The notes under the pieces: model-generated
Told to the model about the DNA's origin: nothing
What the model saw: the letters and a program-made list of their open reading frames with translations, nothing else
Databases searched by the model: none
From: Drosophila pseudoobscura
Taxonomy: Eukaryota; Arthropoda; Insecta; Diptera; Drosophilidae
DNA length: 64,000 nucleotides
Direction of reading: 5' to 3'
NCBI RefSeq assembly: GCF_009870125.1
Contig: NC_046679.1
Location: forward strand, 29,202,001-29,266,000
Position numbers and translations under genes: made by a program
Shown here: positions 37,096 through 48,180 of the stretch, piece after piece
Layout of the letters: the number at the start of each line of letters is the position of its first letter
How positions within the stretch are numbered: the stretch's first letter is position 1

Positions 37096-37582
37096 GGAGT
37101 ATGGGTGTGCGAGAAGGAGTGTTGTAATTGAAATCGCATCGAGACGTGAAATGAAACGTAAAGTCATCGAATCAATTGAAATGAAAATTAAATTAAATGC
37201 ATGCCCCGTTCATACATTTATTCATATGTACCTCAGACTTCAGACACAGACACAGACACACGCATACACTCACAGACACACTCATATTCCGCATTCACAT
37301 TCACACATCCGATTCGATTCGATTCGATTCGAGTCGAGTCTGGCACACATAAACTCGAATCTTAATTAAACACGGATACGCATATTGAGTTCCTTGAAAG
37401 GCAAAAGCAATCGCCCGACTTCTCTCTCGCTCTCTCTCTCTCTCTACCCCAGAGAAAGAGTGAGAGGAGACAGCCAAAAGAAGGAGAAATGATTGAAGTG
37501 AGAGAGAAGGTAGCGGAAAAGCCTTTTGCATTTACGATTTTGCTTTTCAGCAGAAAAATTCATACACATATATGGTCCACAT

Positions 37583-37614
<32 letters not shown>

Positions 37615-37814
37615 TTATCCCCATAATAATGTATATGGGGGATATAATGGCGACAGGCGACACAAAACGCTCTAGAGCAATCCCCAAAGAACTCCCCATT
37701 CCAAAGAAATGTGTGAATATTTGATGGCCTAGCACTTGGAAGTTTTTGTGGAAACTTCAGGGAAATTTTGAAACCATTTAATTGTTTCGAAACAAACAAA
37801 TTCCACAAAGTACT
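36051..37814. other. Gene-less stretch with the longest CA microsatellite
   Basis: No gene is supported. It includes a (CA) run of about 20 units at 37052-37092, a CT tract at 36783-36820, a GATTC run at 37312-37333, a CT run at 37423-37444 and CA runs at 37581-37612. Confidence 0.55.
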
Positions 37815-38560
37815 ATGAGTAAATGCCAGAAAAATACTAAAAATCGTAAATAAAATGCAGGAAATTTGTCAGAAAAATACTAGGCAGGAATATCAGAAGA
37901 AATGGTCAAATAAATACCAAAAAATACTAAAAAAGATTATACTAGAAAATATCTGAAAAGTCATAACAAAAAAAAAGAAGATACATACTAGACCCATTCT
38001 TAAAAAATACTAGAACAAATTTCCAAAAAAACTAGACAAATGCCGGAAAAATAAAAAAATACTAGAAAAATCATGAACATTATCAGAAAATCTAAACAAA
38101 AAAATTCTGAAAAAATTATAGCAAAAACATACCCAGTAACACATCCAGGACAGCATAAGAAAAAATTCTTAAAAATACTAGAAAATTTTACAGAAGATAC
38201 TAAAATAAAAATAAGAAGAATACCAGAAAATGACCAGCAAATATCAGAAGAGTTACTATAATAAATACCAGAAAACATACTATAATAAATACCGGAAAAT
38301 ACAACACAACTCACAGAAATATATAAGAATTACCAACAAAATCTTTGCAAAAAATTAAGGATAATATAAGCAAAAATTCCAGAAAAATACTACAAAATGT
38401 TACAGAAGTTACTAAAATAAAAGCAAGAAAATTTTTAGAAAATAATATTAAATATCAGAAGAAATTATATACTAAATACCAGAAAATACCAAATACTTTA
38501 TTAAATACCTGAAAGCACTACAAAACCATGAAATAACAGAACAATTATAACAAAAAATAC
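37815..38560 (+). repeat. AATACYAGAAAA degenerate repeat, block I
   Basis: Dozens of diverged 11-13 bp units of the type AATACTAGAAAA or AATACCAGAAAA are arranged head to tail, all with the purine-rich strand on plus. The long minus-strand frame (38000-38314) is Phe/Ser/Gly/Ile low complexity produced by the repeat. Confidence 0.85.
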
Positions 38561-39935
38561 TGGACCCATTTTGGGATATTATTAAAAAAAAATTCTTTGA
38601 TTAAAATACTCGTATTATAAATAACCTCTAGCAAGTGATTTGATAGATCCCACAATAATCCAAAAATTTCTCCGAGTAAATATGATATTTTGGGTGACAC
38701 TTTTGTCGCCTGTACTTTATCATTACATGGAGTATATGTAAATATGTATGCATGTATATATACAGGCTTAATGACTCTTTGGCATGCGTCTTTCTTCATA
38801 TTGCTGCTCCACCTCCTTAGCCTCCTTCTTCTCCGCCGAGAGTACACAATCAGAAACTTTTCCATACACTCGGAAAACCCCATGGACTGTGGCCAAGGCC
38901 AAGTTTTTCCTTCTTCAGTTTCCTTCTTCCGCAGTGCCTTAATAAATTTTATAATTCTACTGACTTTTCGTTACTTTTAATTTTATTAACTTGAACCCTG
39001 TGTGGATACACTCGCATGTCTTTATGTGCATGGAAATTTATGAAATGAAAGGAACTGTTTGCCTAGCAAAATGATTGATTGGATTGATTGATCGATGAGT
39101 GCGAGTGCGAGTGGCATGTCTTTGATGTGAATTCGGTTTTGAGATGCTTCTAATTGAGCGTGAACTTTTGCCTTCCCCAAAGAAAACCGCAGCCACGCCT
39201 CAGGTCGAGTGGATTTTATTCAAAAAGATGCTCTGTATCTGTGTATCTCTCGTGAATGAATGGGGCATTGTGTTGATTTAGGCAAATGAATGCCAAATGA
39301 ATGCCGAAAGAAAGCTGCAAATGAAATTTCGGTGGTTTTTAAGCAAATGCTTTTAGCGCCACATCCATTGCTTACACAAATTGGCTTTGAGGTAAAGATA
39401 CGACACAAACAAAAACAAAAAAGATACGAAAAATACAGATACAGCAGGGAGATTCAAAGAAATCTAATAAAACAGCCTTCTGGCCCTCTGGCCATCAAAT
39501 CGAATTGGAAGCCCATCCAATCGTTGCATAAATTTATGACATGTGCACACATACTCGCAGCATACCCTTCTGGCATCTGCACAGGTAATGCCATTACCAG
39601 GCCCAATCGCATTTCCAATGTGTCGTCCACCTTCGCAACAGATAGATGTACTCGTATGAGTACTCGAATAAATATATGCAGGCAGAGACCTGTGGCCAGT
39701 GGACGGGCCAACCGAGTGGAGCAGGTGGAAAAAGATTGAACGACGGGTGGAGTGTGGCGGGGGATGGGAAAAAAAGTGAAACTAATTTTCCACTTTGTAG
39801 CACAATTTAAGCCAACGAAAGATACCAACGAATCACTCTGTGAAGCTTAAAGTTTAGAGTAAGGGCATCATAAGAGGGCTTTATTCAAATCGTGAAGGTA
39901 TTTTAGGAAATGGCAATCAAAATCGAGAATATTCC
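38561..39935. other. Gene-less stretch between repeat blocks I and II
   Basis: No gene is recognised. A GATTGATT run lies near 39071-39094. Overlapping frames at 39290-39739 (plus) and 39454-39828 (minus) have no recognisable domain. Confidence 0.45.
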
Positions 39936-40640
39936 ATTAAATACTAGAAAAATACTAGAGAAAGACCAGAAAAATACCAGAAAAGTGCAGGTAAATACCA
40001 AAAACTAAAACTATATAAAAAACAGAATTCCATATAAAACAAGAAAAAATACTAAAAAAATACCAGATTACAAAAAATATTCAAATATATTCAGAAAAAT
40101 ACCAGAACAATATTGTAAAAATACAAGAGAAACACCATAAATATTTTGGAAAAATACCAGAAATATATTATAGAAATAATTAACATGAGAAATACTAGAA
40201 AAATAACAAAGCTATACTAGAACCATACTAGAAAACTGGAATGCTGAAAAATACCAAAAATATACTAGAAAAATACACAGCAAATATGTAAAATACTTAT
40301 CATAAATTAATGTTGGAAAAATACTTGTAAAATACTATAAATATATACCAGATAAATGCATCAAATATACTAGAAAGTAACCGAGAAATAATTAAAATAC
40401 TTAACATGGGAAATACTAGAAAAATACCAAAGCTGTACCAGAACCGTACTAGAAAAAATGCTGAAAAATTCGAGATAGTACAAAAAATATATATGTAATA
40501 CCGGATAAATACTAGAAAAATACAGAAATACTTTACATAGACTAATGCCAGAAAAGGATTTGTAAAATACCAAAAATTTACCAAATAAATACCACAAATA
40601 TAACTGAAAAATACCAGAGAAATCCCTAACGTACTAGATG
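39936..40640 (+). repeat. AATACYAGAAAA degenerate repeat, block II
   Basis: Same unit and orientation as block I. A longer internal duplication is visible: AAATACTAGAAAAATA followed by AAAGCTATACTAGAACCATA near 40190-40230 recurs near 40408-40450 with few changes, about 220 bp apart. Confidence 0.85.
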
Positions 40641-41874
40641 TGCTACACCAACCCGCAGTAAGTACACTCGAATCCACACGAAAAAACCTGCAAAGCAATG
40701 TCGAACATCCCGCCCCGAGAAATTCCTTAATCTATGCCTCAATTTCCTTTCGTTTAATCTGCTATCATGCGTTATCGAATCAAGGACTCAAGAAACTCCT
40801 TCAAGAAGAAAAAAACACGATAATTGAGTGGCAGTCAAAGCTGCAGCGAACGCATAAGAAAACTGTGTCACAAGCCAAAAATTATGCAACGCCCGGGGCT
40901 GGAGAGGGGGCCGTGGCCAGGACGAGGGTCCTGCTTATAATTAAGGCCCCTAATTGAACGTCGCGCATAGTCGTCACGTAAGCGCCAGTTAATGATGCAC
41001 ACGTTTACTCGCCTTTGACACGGCACATCCACATCCACATCCAGAACCCCCTTAGAAGGCGGCAGGGCAGGGCATGGCAGGTGGCAGGTGGCAGGTGGGG
41101 CAGGATTTCGATTTGCCTTCCTTAAACCAAGCTCAAACTTTAGTTTTCTCTGTGTCGGTTAGGAGGTAATCGCATAACTCCATTAAAACATTTGCATTTG
41201 CACACTTTTCCATATGGCCAGAAGCGGTTCGGTTATTAAAGGTCCTTTGTGTCATCGTCGCCGCAGACAGAGCCCCGGAGAGCCCCGGGTATTGTTTGAG
41301 GATATATTTTATTACATTCCCCGCACAAAAGTTGAATATGCAATTGCTGTAGCTCCTGCAGAGGGCAGCCCCCCCAACCCCCTCCCCCCAAAAAAAGAAA
41401 AAAAAAATATACATTTTTTGGCCAACTATTTAGCATAACGACGGGCTCGCTCTCTCATTATGAGGCGGGTGTCCCTGGCAGGCGTAACTTTATTTGCGCA
41501 GTGTATTTGCCTCTACAGTGGCATGGAGTGTGGGCGTCCTGGAGCAGTAACAGGAACAGGACAAGGCAAGGCCAGGACAGACCAGTCCAGGCCCAAGCAC
41601 CGGGCACGTAAAATATGCGGCAGTTGTACACCGGTAGCACCCGGAACACCGGCCAGCAGCGGCAAGCAGAGTGTATGCCAGAGATCACTTGACTATAAAC
41701 GAGATTAAAAATTCAATTACGTTGGAGTTTTGGAAGCTGCTGCATCGAGTAGCAGCAGCAACAAAAAACCAACGGCAAAAAAAAAAAAAACATGCAGGGC
41801 AAAAGTTGGTTACAAAAACTAAGAAATAGTCGATAAGGCGGACTAAAAAGGTACCTCTGGATTCGATTTTAGAG
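40641..41874. other. Gene-less stretch between repeat blocks II and III
   Basis: No supported gene. CACATC repeats lie at 41025-41041 and GGCAGGT repeats at 41076-41100. An A run at 41391-41407 follows a C-rich segment. Confidence 0.45.
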
Positions 41875-42250
41875 AAAATACTAGAAAAAAAAGATTTAAA
41901 AAATAGCAAAATACTAAAAAAAATACCATAGAATTTCGTTAAAAATTACATAAAAATTACAAAAATACCAGAAAAAATATGAGATATACCATTTAGTTAT
42001 AAAATACTACAAAAATACCACAAGAAGCTCGTTAAAAATGCCAGGAAATAGCTGAAATACCAGAAACACCATTCAATAACAAAATACTAAAAAAATACCA
42101 CAAAACTTAATTAAAAATGCCATAAAAATACCAAAAGTAACATAAAAATACCAAAAGTAACATAAAAATACCAGAAGTAACATAAAAATACCAGAAATAC
42201 AAGTTATATAAATATACCAGAAAAATACTAGTAAAATCTGGTATTTTACA
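41875..42250 (+). repeat. AATACYAGAAAA degenerate repeat, block III
   Basis: Same unit and strand bias as blocks I, II and IV. A local higher-order unit, AGTAACATAAAAATACCA, repeats three or four times at 42137-42200. Confidence 0.82.
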
Positions 42251-43073
42251 TATGGTATATGTATTTACATATGTATACAGACATGGTATTTATTACATAG
42301 ATACCAAATTTAGATCATTAAAAATGTTGGAAAAATCTAAGAAATGTTCTCCTTGAAAGGGAATATCGATTCGATCGTCGTGATTCTTCAACGTCTCATA
42401 CATGTTGCATATTGCAAAGCTAGAAATCACACCAAACACGACTGAAGAGCATTGCCTCGAACATGTTTGATCTCCAAGAGAAGATCCACTCTGGATCGAG
42501 CAGGTTCGATCGCCATACTCCATACTCTGGCCCTCTCATATTCTTAGGGTTTATTCTTAGGGGATCTCCTTCCGTATTCCTTCTCCCAGTTACATACCCG
42601 ACCACGGAATCTATATACCCTCACTCCACCCACCATTATAAGGTAGCAACAAAAAAAAACAGGTAAGAGAGAGAGAAAGACAAACGCCCTGGCTCTTCTG
42701 GCGTATGCTCTCAAGCTCAAAGCCTGGCCATACGTTTGGAGAGCCCAGGCAGGCAAAGGGTTAGAGGAGGCCCTGGCGGACACACAGAAGTGGCGTTTGG
42801 TCAGCGTTGGCGACGTTGTCGCAGCCAACGGAAGTTGACAACAATTTATGTGCCTGAAACGGATACAATTTACAAGCCAAGCGCCGGCACCGTAGCAGAA
42901 AGAGGTAAGCACGATCCACAGAGTCCTCCACACTGTACAGGTGTATGCCACAGCCATCGCCATCGCCATCGCCATCGCCAGGGTAGCTGCCGGATAGCCG
43001 AAAAACTTCAAACGGAATTTTGTGTGGAGTACTTAGTGCAAAGTGGCTTGGGGGACACGCTGCCTTTTTTTCC

Positions 43074-43117
<44 letters not shown>

Positions 43118-43915
43118 TCTGTCCCTACCAGTTGTTAGGGGCAACAGCCGGAGCCGCCTCGCATTTGCAGGCGAAGAAAAAACGAGCGAAACATTTGAAT
43201 TTCGTTTCAAGTTGAAGTTGATAAAAAGCCAGTGATTTAGGGCGTGTCCTGATGTCCTGCTGCCGCTGCTCCTGCTCCTGCTGCTGCTGCTGCTGCACGG
43301 ACACAAATTTGGGTTCACTTTTTTTCGCACGAAAAATCTCTCAATCTCTCTCTCGCATTTGTGCCCCGTGAAAAAAAGTAACCCACAATTAAGATACAGT
43401 CTTTTTTACCGGTAATTTTTGTGTACTTTTGGCCGAAAAGTTGTTCAGAGAGGGAGGCAGGGTTTCAAAAGATAAATTTCCCCTAAAATGCCCTTCATTT
43501 AATCAAGCAGCACGTGTGGTCTGTTAATGGCATCAAAATGTATATAATATTCAATTTAAATTGAGAAATAAATAAATATAATCAATAAATATTACGTATA
43601 CGCCACGAGAGATGCATTCAAGGCACGAAAGATGCATTTGGGGGTTCGTACTCTTTCGCTTTTTGAATATATTTTCTCACTCTTTCTCTTGGTATCTGTA
43701 CATCTCTTTCATCATCAAAATTTGTATGCAAAACACACAGATAACATTTAAAGGTGTGATAAGACTTGATCATTGATTGACAATTCATTTAAATAATGTG
43801 CTAAATCGATTTAAGCTAGGAAGAACACGGAATAAGCGAAAACATCACACGCTTTTCCTCTTATAGAAAGCCAGAAAAAGGGAAAGGGAATTTAAGGAAA
43901 ACAACATATTTTGTA
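42251..43915. other. Gene-less stretch with GT and GCCATC repeats
   Basis: No gene is supported. There are GCCATC repeats at 42953-42979, a (GT) run of about 17 units at 43077-43112 and CTG repeats at 43259-43296. Minus-strand frames at 42293-42605 show no domain I recognise. Confidence 0.5.
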
Positions 43916-44640
43916 TTCTAGATTTATACTAAAAAAAATACCAGAAAAAATAAAAAAAATGAAAATAACAAAAAAAACCGTATGAAAATACCAGATAATA
44001 CAAACAAAACTAAAAATACTATCAAAAAAAACCTGAAAAATATATAAAAATACGGAAAAATACCCAGCGAAACAAAAATATATACTATAACAAATTAGAT
44101 AATAAAAATACCGAAAAATTGACAGAGAAATGCTAAAGCAATACAAGGGAATCAACGTATAAAAAGAGAATCAACAAACATATACTAGATAATAAAAATA
44201 ATGCTAAAACACTACAAAAAATACAAAAAAAAAATTATCTGAAAGTTCTGAAAATATACCAGAGAAGTAATAGAACAATGCAACAGAAATAACATCAATA
44301 TACTAAAATACTATATTTAAATAAAGAAGAAATGCCAGAGAAATACTAGATGTATGTAAATCAAACTGAAAAATACCAGTTAATATCGAACAATAAAGAA
44401 CCTGAAAAGTACCAAAAACACATAACACAAAAAATACTATAAAAAAAAACAAGAAATATTATATGAAAATACCGAAAAAAGCACAGAAGAACTAGAAAAT
44501 ACAAGAGAAAAAAAAACAAAAAATACCAGAAAATACCAGAAAAATACTAGAAAAATATCGAATATCGGAAATATAAAAGACAAATACCAAAGAAATACTT
44601 AAAATAAATAAATAAAATACCTAACATACCAGCACGTACT
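43916..44640 (+). repeat. AATACYAGAAAA degenerate repeat, block IV
   Basis: This is the most degenerate of the four blocks, with AAATACCAGAAAA units clearest at 44520-44560. It lies about 0.4 kb beyond the 3' end of the UGT gene. The long minus-strand frame 43892-44155 is low complexity. Confidence 0.8.
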
Positions 44641-44686
44641 ATTTTTCCGCATGAAGACACAGCTTTCCGTACAAATAAACTATCTG

Positions 44687-44692
44687 TTTATT
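44687..44692 (-). terminator. Candidate distal polyadenylation signal for the UGT gene
   Basis: The minus strand reads AATAAA here, about 365 nt beyond the UGT stop codon. It is the nearest canonical hexamer I saw on that strand, but a non-canonical nearer signal is possible. Confidence 0.3.
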
Positions 44693-44926
44693 GGCGTATA
44701 CTTTCAAACCTCACTGTGTGGGAGTATTTCCTATATTTTATAGGTCAGCAACCTAACAGCCAACAAGCTCTTATCAAAAACCCAAAGAATAGACACTCGA
44801 GAGGTGTTCCCCAAGAAACAAAAACACAAATAATACAAAGACTCAAGTGCGTGACACACTTTTCCATACAAAAAAACACACAAATACTTGAAGAATGAGG
44901 AAATATAATTTCAACTTAGAGACAGA

Positions 44927-44995
44927 GATAACAGAACAGCTTCTATACAGCAGTGATAACAGAGCAGCTGTTATACAGCAGTGATAACAGCTCCT
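44927..44995. repeat. Short tandem repeat with GATAA motifs
   Basis: Three imperfect units of about 31-32 bp contain GATAACAGARCAGCT and ATACAGCAGTGATAACAG. Each carries a TGATAA or AGATAA core, the GATA-factor binding motif. The repeat lies just downstream of the UGT stop codon, either in its 3' UTR or flank. Confidence 0.75.
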
Positions 44996-45055
44996 AAAAC
45001 ACTGATAAGACTTATAACAATAAACTATGTACAAATACAAACACAGAGCGTGTGT

Positions 45056-46615
45056 CTACTGTTTCTTCAGCTTATCGGCATACGGACAGCCTTTCGGTTT
45101 ACGGCCCTGCAACAATCTGCAAGATACTTTAAGCAGCAGTGCCACCAGCAGCAGCGGCAGACCCACGAGTACGAAGAGCGTATCCAGGCTGTAGAGTTGA
45201 ATGAAGTTGAGATCCCGCGATGTGGCACGCAGATGCGGTGCACCCTGGTGCCTGATGACGTATTCGGTCCACCAAATGGCCCGCTCCAGCGATGGCTGGG
45301 GCTGATCGCGATACCGCTCTGAGATCTGGGCAGAGGCCTTGGCAAAGCTGGGTTCGGAGAGCAGTTTGTGGATGGCCTCCTCGAGGTCCTCTTCGTTTAG
45401 GTTGTACAAATCCAGGCCCAGGCCAAAGCCCACGCGTCGAGCGCGTGCCACATTCATGTGCTGATCGTAGAAGACGGGCAGACCGAGCACGGGCTTGCCA
45501 AAATACAGGCTCTCGATGGTGCTCAGCAATCCGCCGTGGGTGATGAACAGCTTGACATTCGTTTGGGCCAGAATATCCGGCTGGGGGAACCACTTTTTGA
45601 TCAGTACATTGGCGGGTTTTCCCGGCAACTGATCGTCTTCGAATTTCCACAGCACTCGCTGCTTGAGTTTCCCGAAAGTCTTGAGCAGCGTATCGCGTGT
45701 CTCCTGGGGCAGATCCTTGCTTTTCACATTCGAGCCCATCGAGAAGTAGATGACCCCATGCTCGGCTCCCTCGATAAACGCCTTGATGTCCTCTGGCAGG
45801 GGCTGGGGCTTGTGGGCAATATGCAATCCCCCCACCTCAATCATATTCGGCAGAAAAGGGCGTGGATATGACAGTGAAAAATGCTGTCCCAGCAGCACCA
45901 AGGCAAACGAGTCCAAGACCTCATCCATCGTTTGCCTGGCATTCGGATAATACTTGTTGTACATTCGCTCCATGGCCGGGAGGTGCACCAATTGGCGGTG
46001 CAGCATTTCCACTAGATATTCATAGTGGTTCGTGAGTCGCTCGCAGAAGGACATGCGATCGGTGCGTGGCGACATAATCGAAGGATTATAGGACAATGGC
46101 GAGGTATTCCCCAATTGACTGTCGATCCGGTAGTCGCTGCCGTAGCTGGAAAACCCCACCAAGGTGGCATTGAAATGCTGTGCCATCCCGTACAGCGCTG
46201 GTACTTCAATCATTTCGGCCAGCACCACATCGAAAGTCTCGCCAGATTTCATCAGCTTCTGGACACCCTCATCGTCCAGGGTAAAGGCCGCGACCTTTTC
46301 CTCCAGTCCCGTTATGGCATTGAATTCCTGCCACAGCGTGGATGCCTCCAATTCGGCTAGCATTTGTTGGTGAAACTCTTGGACTTTGAGGGCCTCTATG
46401 AAACGCATATTCGGTGTGGCCTTGTTCTTGAATGTGTTGATCACCGTGACCTCATGACCTCGGGCCGCCAATCCCTTCAGATAGTTCTCCACAAAGATGT
46501 ACTGAGAGCGTCCCGGCCAGGCCAGAGTGGCCAAGATTTTGGCCCCCTCCGCCGGCAGCGGTAGGCCGCCCAAAGCCAACAAAATCGATCCGATAAACAC
46601 GAAAAGTATTCTCAT
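45056..46615 (-). CDS. UDP-glycosyltransferase (UGT86D-like), catalytic dyad substituted
   Basis: UGTs transfer a sugar from a UDP-sugar to small lipophilic acceptors in the ER lumen. The 519-residue product has a signal peptide (about 1-24), an acceptor-binding half, a UDP-sugar-binding half with KWFPQPDIL (340-349) and the UGT signature FITHGGLLSTIESL (357-370) leading to DQ at 384-385, a membrane segment (about 475-497), and a lysine-rich cytosolic end KLKKQ that fits a KxKxx ER-retrieval signal. I chose the ATG at 46615 because the signal peptide begins there. An upstream ATG-less extension to 46768 would bury it. The gene is intronless. The residue aligned with the usual catalytic His is Gln38 (PGRSQYIF), and the partner Asp is Glu134 (VVLAEM). 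It is closest, from memory, to one member of the Ugt86D cluster. The donor half looks intact, so it may be a pseudoenzyme or have altered chemistry. Confidence 0.92.
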   Translation of the reverse strand: MRILFVFIGSILLALGGLPLPAEGAKILATLAWPGRSQYIFVENYLKGLAARGHEVTVINTFKNKATPNMRFIEALKVQEFHQQMLAELEASTLWQEFNAITGLEEKVAAFTLDDEGVQKLMKSGETFDVVLAEMIEVPALYGMAQHFNATLVGFSSYGSDYRIDSQLGNTSPLSYNPSIMSPRTDRMSFCERLTNHYEYLVEMLHRQLVHLPAMERMYNKYYPNARQTMDEVLDSFALVLLGQHFSLSYPRPFLPNMIEVGGLHIAHKPQPLPEDIKAFIEGAEHGVIYFSMGSNVKSKDLPQETRDTLLKTFGKLKQRVLWKFEDDQLPGKPANVLIKKWFPQPDILAQTNVKLFITHGGLLSTIESLYFGKPVLGLPVFYDQHMNVARARRVGFGLGLDLYNLNEEDLEEAIHKLLSEPSFAKASAQISERYRDQPQPSLERAIWWTEYVIRHQGAPHLRATSRDLNFIQLYSLDTLFVLVGLPLLLVALLLKVSCRLLQGRKPKGCPYADKLKKQ

Positions 46616-46633
46616 GGCGGACCGCAAGTAAAG

Positions 46634-46674
46634 ACTGATTGAGTGGACCTCCCTGAAGGTTCCTACTATATATG
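46634..46674 (-). promoter_or_regulatory. Candidate core promoter of the UGT gene
   Basis: On the minus strand a TCAGTC initiator (plus 46633-46638) lies about 20 nt before the ATG, and a TATATATAG stretch (plus 46666-46673) lies about 30-36 nt further upstream. The spacing is slightly long for a TATA box. A GATAAG motif in the upstream flank (plus 46693-46698) would suit gut or renal expression. Confidence 0.4.
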
Positions 46675-46769
46675 TATAATCGTAAGCTTTTAGCTGATAA
46701 GAAAAAAAGCTTTGTTCTATGGGGGAGAAAAGGCGCTCCATCATGCTTAGGGGGGCAGAAAAAAACAAA

Positions 46770-47700
46770 CATTTTGTAAAATCATTCGTGATACCCAGTG
46801 AAACGGTTGATTAGGGGTTTATCTTGATTTCGTTTGGCTTTCGTTATATATTTCCATGTTAGGGTATCCACAGTTTCAGTTCAAAGTAAACCGAGTGCAT
46901 ATCAATAAAGATCTTTTACGTTGCTCGAGATCTGTTGGGTTTGCTTGGAATGATGATATTTCACAACCTTTCGGGAATATTTCCAGGCAAACAAAATTTA
47001 AGTTTGCTAAAGATCTTTGAGGGGCGTGGCGCGTGGGGCGGGGGGCGAACGACGACGACGACCAAGTGCTAGGTAAATTCCCCAAAGTGTGTGCGTGAGA
47101 AGTGCAGGCCAAACAACGCGATGGCGACGGCGGCGAAGGAGGAGGCAACTAAAAACAAAACGCACAACAGGGAGTATCGCCAGCAAAGAGGAGCAGCAAG
47201 ATTCCCAAAGAAGGAGTAGGAGTGGGAGTGGGAGTGGAAGACAGAGAAGGAGTGGGAGGAGAAGCAGCTGTACCCACTGCAGCTGTCCAGCAGGGGGGGG
47301 TGTGTGTTGGGTGGGTGGTGGTTGGTGCGAAACGAAGCATAAAAGGCAAAAGCGAGCGCCTAAGAAAAGAAATTATTTGCTTAAGCGACGGCAAAAGGAC
47401 CTTGTCCGGGACTTTTCCTTTTTCCTGGAACAAAGCACACCCACACACACCCACACACACAGACACAAAGAACAACAAGAATGAAAATAAGGAAACGGAA
47501 AGAACAAGTAGGAAATGCCACACTTTCAAGAGGTCGAACAATTTGATACTCTAACAGGCTTCAGCTCTTCAAACGAATTCAATAAAAATTAAAAAAAAAG
47601 GTTTTTTGTGGAATATATAATTCTATAAATCAACGCTCAACATACCCTCGTTTACACTCGGTTTTCAACCGTTGCCTTGATCACTCCCCTTAATCACTCC
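46770..47700. other. Gene-less stretch upstream of the UGT gene
   Basis: No gene is recognised. ACGACG repeats lie at 47048-47061, GGAGTGGGAGTGGGAG repeats at 47216-47236, and CACACCCACACACACCC near 47438-47460. Confidence 0.5.
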
Positions 47701-47717
47701 CCTCCACTTCTGCCAGA

Positions 47718-47872
47718 GATAGCGAGCAACCTAGCAAAACAACAACAATACAGCTGCGCTTCTGTCTTTGCTTGGCATTTCTGCAGCCTAGAGATCAGCC
47801 GCAGGCAGAAAAACCAAAGTAAAAAGCAACAACAATCTTTTCATAGTTTTGCTCGCTTCGGCTCTCTTCGCC
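47718..47872 (-). repeat. Dispersed repeat, diverged copy 6
   Basis: The order GAGCAACCTAGC, AACAACAACAATACAGCTG, TTTGCTTGGCATT, GAGATCAGCCGCAGGCAGAA and AACAACAATCTTTTCATAG follows the central part of the family. It is much more diverged than copies 1-5, so it is an older insertion or a related subfamily. Confidence 0.6.
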
Positions 47873-47874
47873 TA

Positions 47875-48180
47875 GGCGCACAGGCAGATCCGCCGCTCTC
47901 TTCGGTTTTCAGGAACTTGCAAAGCAGCGAAGTGCGATTCGTATGTTTGTTTTTATTTGTTTCCATAAGCCGTAGCTTCTCAGTCGTTGGTCAATCGTTT
48001 CGCAGTCGTTCCTCAGTCGCCTCGCAGTCGCTCCATCAGGTATGACGTTTATATGTATTAGGCGCACAGACAGATCAGCCGCTCTCTTCGGCTTTCGTCG
48101 TGCACGAACCTGCAAAGCAGTGAGGTGGATATTTGTTTGTACTTATGTATGTATTTGTTTCCATGCGTCGCTTCTCAGTA
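47875..48180 (+). repeat. Direct duplication with a 185-bp offset beside repeat copy 6
   Basis: Two segments starting AGGCGCACAG at 47875 and 48060 share CCGCTCTCTTCGG, TGCAAAGCAG, TTTGTTTCCAT and GCTTCTCAGT in the same order. Between them lies a CTCAGTCG/TCGCAGTCG run. The second copy has CGTGCACGAACCTGC, which also occurs at the end of repeat copy 3. Confidence 0.75.

Noticed and set aside
39290..39828. Overlapping frames of 149 and 124 codons
   Set aside because: Open on both strands with no domain, signal peptide or splice context.
42293..42605. Two minus-strand frames with mixed composition
   Set aside because: They looked more protein-like than most but match no family I know and have no splice or start signals that join them.
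46616..46768. N-terminal extension of the UGT to 570 residues
   Set aside because: It would place 51 extra residues before a clear signal peptide, and the initiator-like sequence lies inside this extension.
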